A stretch of DNA of 21,930 nt, taken from positions 1 to 21,930 of the forward strand of contig CAYUBQ010000069.1 of assembly GCA_964443135.1 (NCBI GenBank), read 5' to 3'. Below, piece after piece: positions 8,362 to 15,626 of this stretch. Numbering within the stretch: position 1 is the stretch's first letter; each line of letters starts with the position of its first letter. Under the pieces are notes generated by a model that saw only the letters and a list, made by a program, of their open reading frames with translations, ran no database searches and was not told where the DNA came from. This DNA is from JAIPEI01 sp964443135 (GTDB lineage: Bacteria; Desulfobacterota; DSM-4660; Desulfatiglandales; HGW-15). Position numbers and translations under genes: made by a program.

Positions 8362-8399
8362 TCCGGCGCCGGCGCCGGAAGGTCGGGATCGTCCCGGCC
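8362..8399 (+). other. Tandem hairpins between permease and binding-protein genes
   Basis: An 18-base perfect palindrome TCCGGCGCCGGCGCCGGA (8362-8379) is followed at once by GGTCGGGA-TCG-TCCCGGCC (8381-8399), an 8-bp stem with one G-U pair. Neither is followed by a T-tract. Such structures in ABC operons often stabilise or process mRNA so the binding protein is made in excess; that is inference here. Confidence 0.5.
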
Positions 8400-8467
8400 G
8401 CGCCGCCGGGCCCGCACCCGCAAAGCAGACTGTGATTCGGATCTATCGGAAAGAAAGGAGCGTGCAG

Positions 8468-9301
8468 ATGAGAAGAGTGTCCTGGTTGTTGTTCCCCCTG
8501 ATCGCGCTGGCCCTGACGGCCGGAGCCTTCGGTCCGGCGACCGCGGGCGAGATGCAGCAGCAGCTCCTGGAAGAGAGCACCGTCGAACGGGTTCTCCAGC
8601 GGGGCGTTCTGAGGGTGGGCATGTCCACCTTCGTGCCCTGGGCCATGAAGGACAAGAAAGGCGAGCTGATCGGTTTCGAGATCGACGTGGCGAGGCGACT
8701 GGCCGACGACATGGGCGTCAAGGCGGCCTTCGTGCCCACCAAGTGGGACGGCATCATCACCTCGCTTCTCGCCGGCAAGTTCGACGTGATCATCGGCGGC
8801 ATGGGCATCACCACGAAGCGCAGCCTCAAGGTCAACTTCACCGTTCCGTACGACCACACCGGCATGTCGCTGGTGGCCCACAAGGAGCTGGCCCGGGGGT
8901 TCGACAGCCTCGAGGACTTCAACGAGCCGGACGTGGTGCTCGTGGCCAGGCTCGGCGCCACGCCCGTGGCCGCCGCCAGGAAGCACATGCCCAAGGCGGA
9001 GATCCGGCAGTTCGACGACGAGTCCCAGGCCATCCAGGAGCTGTTGAACGGCAAGGCCCACGCGCTGGTGGCCTCGGCCCCGCTGCCGGCCTTCCAGGCC
9101 GTCCAGCACCCGGACAAGCTGTTTCTGCCCCTGGAGGAGACCTTCACCAAGGAGCCCATCGCCTTCGCCGTGACCAAGGGGGACTTCGACACGGTCAACT
9201 TCCTGAACGGCTGGATCACCGTGGTCCGATCGCAGGGTTGGCTGGAGGAACGGAAGCACTACTGGTTCGAGACGAAGGAGTGGGAGGACCGGGTTCGGTA
9301 G
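8468..9301 (+). CDS. Periplasmic amino acid-binding protein of ABC transporter
   Basis: Family 3 extracellular solute-binding protein (SBP_bac_3) that would deliver a polar amino acid to the flanking permeases. The chosen ATG at 8468 has GGAG 7 bases upstream and begins a clear signal peptide (basic MRRVSW, hydrophobic core to about residue 25, likely cut near ATAGE); a GTG 12 codons earlier is open but less suitable. There is no lipobox Cys, so the mature protein should be soluble. Landmarks are LRVGMSTFVPWAM, GELIGFEIDVARRLADDMGV and KWDGIITSLLAGKFDVIIGGMGIT. The length, 277 residues, is normal. The binding pocket does not allow a confident substrate. Confidence 0.92.
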   Translation: MRRVSWLLFPLIALALTAGAFGPATAGEMQQQLLEESTVERVLQRGVLRVGMSTFVPWAMKDKKGELIGFEIDVARRLADDMGVKAAFVPTKWDGIITSLLAGKFDVIIGGMGITTKRSLKVNFTVPYDHTGMSLVAHKELARGFDSLEDFNEPDVVLVARLGATPVAAARKHMPKAEIRQFDDESQAIQELLNGKAHALVASAPLPAFQAVQHPDKLFLPLEETFTKEPIAFAVTKGDFDTVNFLNGWITVVRSQGWLEERKHYWFETKEWEDRVR

Positions 9302-9326
9302 GCCCTCCCTTCCGGCGGGTACGGCA

Positions 9327-10211
9327 TTGAAGAGGAAGAAGGCGGCATTCACCCCCATGGACGGGGTCGTGGGCCTGCTGTTCCTGGGGGCGGTGGGATA
9401 CGTCGTCTACCGCATCCAGGCCGGGCTCCACTACGACTGGAACTGGGGGGCGATCCCCCAGTATCTCCTGCGCTACGACGAAGCGTCCGGTGAATGGGTC
9501 CCCAACATGCTCCTGCAGGGGCTCTTCACCACGATTCGTCTGAGCTTCTGGGGGGTGCTCCTGGCCACGCTCATCGGCGGGGTGATGGGGCTCTGCCGCG
9601 TGAGTCGAAGGCTGTTCTTCCGGCTGATCGGGGGCGCGTACGTGGGGGTGACCCGCAACCTGCCCCCGCTCGTGCTCATCTTCATCTTCTACTTCTTCGT
9701 GAGCGGCCAGATCATGCCGCTCCTCCGGGTGGACGCCCTCCTGGCCGGCAGCCCGGAAGGCGTGCGGGACGTACTCACCTTTCTGTTCGCCCGGCCGGCG
9801 GCCTTCTCCAACTTCCTCTCCGCGCTGATGACCCTGGCCGTTTTCGAGGGGGCGTACATCGCGGAGATCGTCCGCGCCGGTATCCAGTCCATCGACCGGG
9901 GACAGTGGGAGGCCTCGGCCGCGCTCGGTCTGAACCGGTGGCAGCAGCTCAGGCGCGTCATCCTCCCCCAGGCCGTTCGAAGGATCCTTCCACCGCTGGC
10001 CGGTCAGTTCATCTCCACCGTCAAGGACTCCGCCATCGTGTCCGTGATCTCCATCCAGGAGCTCACCTTCCAGGGCCTGGAGCTCATGGCGGCGACCTAT
10101 CTCACCTTCGAGATCTGGATCACCATTGCGGCCCTCTACCTGCTCCTGAGCCTGACGCTCTCCCTGGGCGTGGACCGGCTGGAGATCCGGCTTCGCAGAA
10201 GCGAGGCGTGA
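9327..10211 (+). CDS. Polar amino acid ABC transporter permease, second subunit
   Basis: Second BPD_transp_1 permease, pairing with the one at 7525. The 294-residue frame begins at TTG 9327 (KRKKAAF follows, a good cytoplasmic start before the first span); an ATG at 9357 would remove ten residues and is the alternative. It has VTRNLPPLVLIFIFYFF and the EAA loop EASAALGLNRWQQLRRVILP. Compared with the first permease it carries an insertion of about 30 residues (LRVDALLAGSPEGVRDVLTF region) between spans. The gap to the binding-protein gene is 25 bases. No ATP-binding subunit follows: the next gene lies on the opposite strand and overlaps this 3' end by 76 bases. Confidence 0.9.
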   Translation: MKRKKAAFTPMDGVVGLLFLGAVGYVVYRIQAGLHYDWNWGAIPQYLLRYDEASGEWVPNMLLQGLFTTIRLSFWGVLLATLIGGVMGLCRVSRRLFFRLIGGAYVGVTRNLPPLVLIFIFYFFVSGQIMPLLRVDALLAGSPEGVRDVLTFLFARPAAFSNFLSALMTLAVFEGAYIAEIVRAGIQSIDRGQWEASAALGLNRWQQLRRVILPQAVRRILPPLAGQFISTVKDSAIVSVISIQELTFQGLELMAATYLTFEIWITIAALYLLLSLTLSLGVDRLEIRLRRSEA

Positions 10212-10717
10212 AGAAGAACGGGGACCAGCGGCCCGAGCCTGGAGAAAGCGGCCCGGGACAAAAGGTAGAGGCCCAGAAACGGGACCACAACCCCCGCCTC
10301 CAGGCCGCCGGTCCAGTCCGGGAAACGGAAGGAGAGATCCCCGAACCGCCGGTCCAGCCAGGCCATGGCCAGGAAGACGGGCCACAGCGATCCCATCCCC
10401 ATGGCCAGGAGCAGGAAGAACGACTTTCCGTAGGCCTCGTTCGCCAGCCGGTTGATGCCCCGGTAGGCTCGACGCTCCCCCGCCCCCCTCGCCTTGAGGG
10501 ACTGCTCGTGATAGTACCGGGTCCTCTCCAGGAGCTCGGCGACGCGGCCCCGGTTTCCCCGGTGGGCCAGGGCCAGGCTGAGCTCGCCCAGGAGCACGGC
10601 CCAGGCGGCCAGGACCAGGGTCCCGAGGAACCACCCGGCCACCGGGTCCGGAACCCAGCGGTACGGAGCGATCAGGACCCCGTCGATCTGCAGCAGCAGC
10701 CCGTGAATCCATGCCAT
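10136..10717 (-). CDS. Small membrane protein of unknown function
   Basis: A 193-residue product from the ATG at 10717 (GGGGGG run about 6 bases upstream), 20 bases downstream of the TauE gene and so the third gene of that operon. It has a likely span at about 27-50, a charged cytoplasmic helical segment (RVAELLERTRYYHEQSLKARGAGERRAYRG), two more spans at about 97-118 and 140-160, and a basic Ser/Arg-rich tail. This span-charged hairpin-two-span layout vaguely recalls the DUF106/EMC3 branch of the YidC/Oxa1 group, but I cannot claim homology. The last 76 bases overlap the convergent permease gene, and that part of the protein looks like unconstrained tail. Function is not recognised. Confidence 0.7.
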   Translation of the reverse strand: MAWIHGLLLQIDGVLIAPYRWVPDPVAGWFLGTLVLAAWAVLLGELSLALAHRGNRGRVAELLERTRYYHEQSLKARGAGERRAYRGINRLANEAYGKSFFLLLAMGMGSLWPVFLAMAWLDRRFGDLSFRFPDWTGGLEAGVVVPFLGLYLLSRAAFSRLGPLVPVLLHASLLRSRISSRSTPRESVRLRSR

Positions 10718-10737
10718 GACGTTCCCCCCCAATGCCC

Positions 10738-12045
10738 TCAACCCGGAGGCACGATGCTGTACCCGAGGAAGCCCTTGGTGGTGTAGCGCAGGCCCACGTA
10801 GAAGGCCAGCAGGATGAAGATGATCTTGAGGACCTTCTCCGGGATGTACTTGGAGGTCCTGGGTCCGATCATGGAGCCGATGAAGATCCCCACCAGCTCC
10901 ACGCCGATGAGGCCCCACGAGATCACCACGCCCTTGCCCACCATGTACGAGAAAATGGAGACGATCATGCCCACGAGCACGCACAGGGCAGAGGTCCCCG
11001 CCACCAGGAACATGGGAAGGCCGGCCACGGACGTCAGGAACGGCACGTAGAGGAACCCGCCGCCCACACCGATGAAGGAGGCGATGGCCGCGATGAAGAT
11101 GCCTCCCACCATGGGGATCCAGGCGCTGAACTCGAAGGCCTGCCCGTAGAAGGTGAAGCGGATCTTCCCGATGTAGAAGGTCATGGCCCAACCCAGGAGC
11201 ACGAGCACGTAGGCCACCCATGCGGCCCCGCCCACCAGGTTGATCCAGAGGGCCGAGGCCACCACGGCGGCTATGGCCGCCCACATGAAGCCCCAGGACC
11301 CCTCCAGGATGCGGACGCCCTGGTCCACCGAGTCCGACTTCTCGCGAACCGCCCGCTCGAAGGAGCGGGCCGCAGCCTTGGCCTCCTTCTTCCGCTGCGA
11401 CCCGCGGGGGGTGAGCTCGTAGAGCAGAAAGAACCCGATGACGAACACCACGATGCCGAAGTAGCCGAGGTAGGCACGCAGGGAGATCCTGCCCGCGGTC
11501 AGCTCGGGAATCAGCCAGGAGCCGCCCACGCCGCCGATGGCCAGGCAGATGCCCAGCGGGGCCACCAGCCGGCCCATGCGATAGTAGTTGAACGAGGAGA
11601 TGGCCCCGCTCAGGCCCACCATCCACTGATTGGACACGCGAATCGAATCGGTGAGCAGGTTGTTCACCGGGTTGTCGTTTCCGAACGCCTTGGCATAGTC
11701 CCCCAGCCCGAAGATGGTGATGTGCCCCACCCCGGACATGATGCCACCGAAGGCGCCCACGGTGGAGAAGATCCACCCCACCCAGATCGCCCAGAGCAGG
11801 GCCACGATGAGGTTGGGCTGCGGAGCTCCGGGGATGCCCAGGAACCCCTCCGCCGCGCCGGGCTCGATCACCTCCCGCGTCTTGGCTTCGAAGGCCTCGT
11901 CTTGAAGGCTTTTTCCAATGGCCGCCTTCATCTTGCCGGCCATGCCCGGCGTCGTGAGCTCCTCCCCCGGCCGGGCGAGGGCCACGGCGGCGAAGGACAG
12001 CACCACCAGGAGTGCGAACAGCCAATAGATACGCTTCTTGCTCAT
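10738..12045 (-). CDS. Large TauE/SafE-family membrane exporter
   Basis: Multi-span inner-membrane protein of the TauE/SafE (COG0730) family, whose characterised members are linked to export of sulfite, sulfonates or related anions. At 435 residues it is well above the usual 250-270. It starts with a signal-like segment (MSKKRIYWLFALLVVLSF, then ALARPGEE), has a first repeat with AFGGIMSGVGHITIFGLGDYA, a cytoplasmic charged loop of about 50 residues (ELTPRGSQRKKEAKAAAR...), and a second repeat with the family motif ASFIGVGGGFLYVPFLTSVAGLP. ATG at 12045 follows AAGGAGGT by about 9 bases and overlaps the upstream stop (ATGA), so it is translationally coupled to the receiver-like gene. Long TauE proteins of this kind are, as far as I know, frequent in sulfate reducers. 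The transported ion is not determined. Confidence 0.88.
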   Translation of the reverse strand: MSKKRIYWLFALLVVLSFAAVALARPGEELTTPGMAGKMKAAIGKSLQDEAFEAKTREVIEPGAAEGFLGIPGAPQPNLIVALLWAIWVGWIFSTVGAFGGIMSGVGHITIFGLGDYAKAFGNDNPVNNLLTDSIRVSNQWMVGLSGAISSFNYYRMGRLVAPLGICLAIGGVGGSWLIPELTAGRISLRAYLGYFGIVVFVIGFFLLYELTPRGSQRKKEAKAAARSFERAVREKSDSVDQGVRILEGSWGFMWAAIAAVVASALWINLVGGAAWVAYVLVLLGWAMTFYIGKIRFTFYGQAFEFSAWIPMVGGIFIAAIASFIGVGGGFLYVPFLTSVAGLPMFLVAGTSALCVLVGMIVSIFSYMVGKGVVISWGLIGVELVGIFIGSMIGPRTSKYIPEKVLKIIFILLAFYVGLRYTTKGFLGYSIVPPG

Positions 12046-12449
12046 GATCCTTGGACCTCCTTCGAATCTGGGTGGGGCTCGACCTCGGGGACCGTTCCCT
12101 CCCGGCCCAGATGGAGCGACAGGACCTCCAGCTCCAGCGGCCGCTTCAGGACGCCCGCCAGCCGGTGTCCGTGCATCCGCCGGAGCCGACCCGCCTGGGG
12201 AGCTCCCGCCACCAGGAGGACGCGCCCGGCCGGCAGCCCCCGCGCCTCCATGACGCGCAACCGGTCCTCGGCCCGTTCGCCCTGCCTTCCGGCGCTCACG
12301 AAGGCGATGTCGGGCGGACCGCCCCGCAGGCCCGCGATCGCCGCACGCGCCCCGGGAAACATCCGGGTGCGGTGCCCGAGGGTCCTGGAGACCCTCTCGA
12401 TCCAGGCCGCCTCCTCGCGGTCCTCGTCGATCACCCACACGAACGCCAT
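12042..12449 (-). CDS. Degenerate receiver (pseudo-response-regulator) protein
   Basis: A 135-residue single domain from the ATG at 12449 (AAAGGGGTGAG upstream). The fold pattern of a CheY-like receiver is visible: first strand and acidic pair FVWVIDED (D8, E9), PPDIAFVSAG where the phospho-acceptor strand should end, VLLVAGAP for the conserved Thr strand, and GVLKRPLELE with K102. The phospho-acceptor Asp is replaced by Ser52 and the conserved Thr by Ala81, so ordinary phosphorylation should not occur. It is the first gene behind a sigma-54 promoter and overlaps the TauE start by 4 bases, suggesting it works with the exporter, perhaps as a protein-protein switch. The remainder of the open frame upstream of the ATG crosses the promoter and is not coding. 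Confidence 0.75.
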   Translation of the reverse strand: MAFVWVIDEDREEAAWIERVSRTLGHRTRMFPGARAAIAGLRGGPPDIAFVSAGRQGERAEDRLRVMEARGLPAGRVLLVAGAPQAGRLRRMHGHRLAGVLKRPLELEVLSLHLGREGTVPEVEPHPDSKEVQGS

Positions 12450-12483
12450 CGATCTCACCCCTTTGGACAATGCCGGAACAAAA

Positions 12484-12501
12484 CGCAAGATGCGTGCCCA
12501 A
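12484..12501 (-). promoter_or_regulatory. Sigma-54 (-24/-12) promoter of receiver-TauE operon
   Basis: Minus-strand reading TTGGGCACGCATCTTGCG. GG and GC are separated by exactly 10 bases, and GGCAC-N5-TTGC matches the RpoN consensus closely. The predicted transcript start near 12474 lies 25 bases before the ATG at 12449. Confidence 0.8.
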
Positions 12502-12580
12502 CAGCGGAAAGAACCCACCTATCCAGGATCATTGATGTTATCTTCAACGCCTGGGAAGAGCGGGCGTAGAACGGACAGGA

Positions 12581-12602
12581 GGTGCAAGATCGTGGTTGCA
12601 CC
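12581..12602. promoter_or_regulatory. Inverted repeat, putative enhancer site A
   Basis: GGTGCAA-N8-TTGCACC, perfect 7-bp arms. Its centre is about 106 bases upstream of the -12 element of the sigma-54 promoter, a typical distance for an NtrC-type upstream activator site. The same motif recurs at 16078-16099 and, with one core mismatch, at 16167-16188. The stretch between it and the promoter contains an AT-rich patch near 12530-12545 that could favour DNA bending. Confidence 0.75.
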
Positions 12603-12656
12603 CGCTTCACCGACCCTCCCGGAGGTGCGGGCGGACCGGAGGGGGCGCCGGAGGGC

Positions 12657-14060
12657 TCAGGAGGTGGCGTCCCGGTAGGTCTCGGCACGGACCCCGCAGC
12701 GCCGCAGGAGCTGCTGGAGGGACTGCCGCTCCAACCCGCAGGCGCGGGCGGAGTGGGTCACGTTGCCGTTGTGCCGGGCCAGGAGCGCGGCGAGGTAGTC
12801 CCGGTTGAAAGCCTGGAGGACCCGGCTCTTGGCCTCGCGGTAGGGCAGGTCCAGCAGTGCCGCCGTCGACTCCGGGGAGGTCTCGTGCCGGACCTCGGGC
12901 GGCTCGGGAAACGCGAGGGTATCGTCCCTCGCCATGATCACGGACCGCTTCAACACGTTCTCCAACTCCCGGACGTTGCCCTGCCAGGAATTCTTCTGCA
13001 GGGTCTCCATGAAGCCCGGCGGCACCTTGAGGCCCGGTCGCTGAAGCTCCCGGGCGTGCCGTTTCAGGAAATGGCCCACCAGGAGTGGAAGATCCTCCTT
13101 CCGCTCCCTCAGCGGGGGCAGCCTGACGCCCACCACGTTGAGCCGGTAGAAGAGGTCCTCGCGAAAGGCGCCCGCCTTCATCTGCTCCTGGAGGTCCCGG
13201 TTCGTGGAGGCCACCACACGGACGTCCACCTTCACGCTCCGCGTGTCCCCCACCGGCTTGATCTCCTTCTCCTGGAGCACCCGGAGAAGCTTGGTCTGAA
13301 GGGTGGGAGGGAGGTCTCCGATCTCGTCGAGAAAGACGGTCCCCTTGTCGGCCTCCTGGAACAGGCCCTTCTTGTCCTGCTTCGCGTCGGTGAACGCCCC
13401 CTTCGCATACCCGAACAGCTCCGTCTCGAGAATGTTCTCCGGCAGCGCCGGGCAGTTGACCGCCACGAACGCCCGGCCCCTTCGCGGAGAGAGCCGATGG
13501 ATCGCCCGCGCTGCGAGCTCCTTGCCCGTCCCCGACTCACCGGTCACGAGGACCGTAGCGTCGGTCTTCGCCACCATGCGAACGGTCTCGAACACCTCCC
13601 TCATGCGTCGGCTCGCCCCCACCATGCCCTGGAACAGGCTCGGACCCCCAACGAGCTCCTGGAGGTCCCGGTTCTCGTGCAGCAGCCGGTGGTACTCCAT
13701 GGCCTTCTTCAGGGTCAGGACCAGGCGCGTGTTGTCGAAGGGCTTGGTGACGAAGTCGTAGGCGCCCTTTCGAATGGATTCCACGGCCAGGTCGATGACC
13801 CCGTAAGCGGTCATCATGATCACTGTGGGGGCCTGCGCCATGTCCCGTGTGCGTCCGAGAACCTCCATGCCGTCCATCCCGGGCATTCGGATGTCGAGAA
13901 GGACCAGGTCCGGCGGGTCATCCTCCAGCACGGCCAGGCACTCCTCGCCCGATGCGGTTGTCCTGATCTCCCAACCGGTCTCCGGCGCCAGGGTCCTCTC
14001 GAGCAGGGCCAGCATGTCCGGTTCGTCGTCGACGATGAGCAGCTTTTCTCTGTCTTCCAT
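12657..14060 (-). CDS. NtrC-family sigma-54-dependent response regulator
   Basis: Transcription activator for RpoN promoters. The 467-residue product has a receiver domain (D11/D12 acid pocket, phospho-acceptor D56 in DLVLLDIRMPG, FVTKPF lysine), an AAA+ domain with Walker A GESGTGKE near residue 173, Walker B VFLDEIGD and sensor region VVASTNRDLQ, and a C-terminal Fis-type helix-turn-helix (NVTHSARACGLERQSLQQLL). The sigma-54-contacting loop reads GAFTDA (221-226) instead of GAFTGA. ATG at 14060 has AGGAG 9 bases upstream; the GTG two codons earlier is too close. It lies 42 bases after the kinase gene and is its obvious partner. The palindromes flanking this locus are the likely DNA targets. 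Confidence 0.93.
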   Translation of the reverse strand: MEDREKLLIVDDEPDMLALLERTLAPETGWEIRTTASGEECLAVLEDDPPDLVLLDIRMPGMDGMEVLGRTRDMAQAPTVIMMTAYGVIDLAVESIRKGAYDFVTKPFDNTRLVLTLKKAMEYHRLLHENRDLQELVGGPSLFQGMVGASRRMREVFETVRMVAKTDATVLVTGESGTGKELAARAIHRLSPRRGRAFVAVNCPALPENILETELFGYAKGAFTDAKQDKKGLFQEADKGTVFLDEIGDLPPTLQTKLLRVLQEKEIKPVGDTRSVKVDVRVVASTNRDLQEQMKAGAFREDLFYRLNVVGVRLPPLRERKEDLPLLVGHFLKRHARELQRPGLKVPPGFMETLQKNSWQGNVRELENVLKRSVIMARDDTLAFPEPPEVRHETSPESTAALLDLPYREAKSRVLQAFNRDYLAALLARHNGNVTHSARACGLERQSLQQLLRRCGVRAETYRDATS

Positions 14061-14102
14061 CCGCACTTACTCCTGTGCGGTCCGTGGACCGCAGCCTCTC
14101 CC

Positions 14103-15626
14103 TCACCCGGTCTCCCGGGACGGCCCGGCCTCCAGGGGAAGACGCACCGTGAACACGGCGCCCCGGCCCGGCGCGCTCTCCACCTCGATGTCCCCGCCGT
14201 GGTCCTGAACGATCCCGTAGCTCACGGACAGCCCCAGCCCGGTGCCCATGCCGGTGGGCTTGGTGGTGTAGAAGGGATCGAAGATCCTGGGCAGGACCTC
14301 CTTGGGGATGCCGGAGCCGTTGTCGGACACGGTGACGGCGATCGCCCCGTTTTCGGGGGAGAAGGCGGTTTCCACGCGAATCGCGCCTCCTCCCCGGATG
14401 GCCTGCCGGGCGTTGATCAAAAGGTTCATGAACACCTGCTCCATCTTCTCGGCGTCCACGGTCACCCGGGGCAGGTCCGGATCGAGTGCCTCGTCGATCT
14501 CCACCCCTTCCTTGGCGAAGCTGCTTCTGAGAACCCGGAGGACCCCATCCAGCACCTCGTTGATGCTCGACGGCCTCTTGGACGTCTCGGTGGAGCGCGA
14601 GAACTGGAGAAGGTCCTCGACGATCTTCTTGCAGCTCATGGCGTGTTTTTCGATGACCCTGAGGTCCTCCCCGGACGGGTTGTCCTCGCCCGCCTCCTTC
14701 ATGATCAGCTGGGTGTAGCCCAGGATGAGGCCCAGCGGGTTGTTGATCTCGTGCGCCACCCCGGCGGAGAGCTGTCCCAGGGAGGCCAGCTTCTCGGCCT
14801 GCTGAAGGCGGGAGTCCATCATGCGGCGGCCCGTCACGTCCTTGAGCGTGGCCTCGATACCCGACAGCTCAGCCCCGTCGGCCTCGCGGACCGTTGCGGA
14901 AAAGAGCCCCAGGAGCTCCCCGCCTTCCTTCCTGCGCAGTCGAACCTCCGCGTCCTTGACCACGTCCCTTCGGCCGAGCGACTCGAGCATCTCCTCGGGG
15001 GACGGTTCGAGGAAGAAACCGCGAAACAGGTTCCGCCCCACGAGATCACCGGCTTGGTCGCACCCGAGCATCTCCGCCCCGGCCCGGTTCAGGTCCAGGA
15101 TGCGCCCCCGCCCGTCCAGGATGGCGAGCATGTCCTTGGACCCTTCGAACACACGCCTGTACTTCTCCTCGGACGCCGACAGCTCCCGGGTCCTTTCCAG
15201 GACCCGCCTCTCCAGGTTCTCGTTGAGCCGAACGATCTGTCCGTGGGCCTGCTCGATCTGGCGCTTGTCCTCCACGGTCCGCCGGTAGATGGTGTGGACC
15301 CTGCCGAAAAAGAGGGTGATGGAGCCCACGATGACGAAGGAGATGGTGTTGAGCGAGCCGGTCAGGGGCTGCAGCGCGATCCAGTCCTCCTGCCTCCCGG
15401 TGTCCACGAGGAGGTACTTGATCAGGTGGCTCACGGAACGGGAGACCGAGAAGAGGAGGAGCGCCAGCACGAACCAGCGGAGATAGGTCCAGATCACGCT
15501 CTGCGGCTCCCGGCGACCCAGGCCGAGGGCGTGGTGAACGCAGAGCAGTGAGAGCACGATCATCAGGGTGGATCCCCCGATGTCCACGGACTTGACGGGC
15601 CAGAGGGGGAGAAGGAGCGGGCTCAC
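14103..15626 (-). CDS. Membrane PAS sensor histidine kinase
   Basis: A 507-residue kinase. The GTG start at 15626 overlaps the stop of the upstream membrane-protein gene (GTGA) and has GGGAGG 9 bases upstream. Three predicted spans in the first 115 residues include His pairs (CVHHALGL, SVSHLIKYLL); a coiled segment (RQIEQAHGQIVRLNENLERR) leads to a PAS domain at about 150-265 (EEKYRRVFEGSKDMLAILDGRGRI begins it). The HisKA box is LSAGVAHEINNPLG with H292, followed by HATPase_c N box NLLINARQAI, G1 VSDNGSGIPKE, F box FDPFYTTKP and G2 GMGTGLGLSV. No large periplasmic ligand domain is present, so the signal is probably sensed in the membrane, by the PAS domain, or through the preceding small membrane protein. 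Confidence 0.93.
   Translation of the reverse strand: MSPLLLPLWPVKSVDIGGSTLMIVLSLLCVHHALGLGRREPQSVIWTYLRWFVLALLLFSVSRSVSHLIKYLLVDTGRQEDWIALQPLTGSLNTISFVIVGSITLFFGRVHTIYRRTVEDKRQIEQAHGQIVRLNENLERRVLERTRELSASEEKYRRVFEGSKDMLAILDGRGRILDLNRAGAEMLGCDQAGDLVGRNLFRGFFLEPSPEEMLESLGRRDVVKDAEVRLRRKEGGELLGLFSATVREADGAELSGIEATLKDVTGRRMMDSRLQQAEKLASLGQLSAGVAHEINNPLGLILGYTQLIMKEAGEDNPSGEDLRVIEKHAMSCKKIVEDLLQFSRSTETSKRPSSINEVLDGVLRVLRSSFAKEGVEIDEALDPDLPRVTVDAEKMEQVFMNLLINARQAIRGGGAIRVETAFSPENGAIAVTVSDNGSGIPKEVLPRIFDPFYTTKPTGMGTGLGLSVSYGIVQDHGGDIEVESAPGRGAVFTVRLPLEAGPSRETG

Noticed and set aside
12520..12550. IHF site between enhancer site A and the sigma-54 promoter
   Set aside because: The region is AT-rich and has ATCAA/ATCAT strings, but neither strand fits WATCAANNNNTTR well enough to call.
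12603..12656. Terminator after the regulator gene
   Set aside because: GC-rich segments CCCTCC and GGAGGG could pair, but there is no T-tract and the pairing is ambiguous.
12582..15551. Open frame of nearly 3 kb on the plus strand, antisense to the regulator and kinase
   Set aside because: Composition is that of a GC-rich shadow frame (Leu/Gly/His/Pro/Val/Arg), no recognisable domain, and the opposite strand encodes two textbook signalling proteins.
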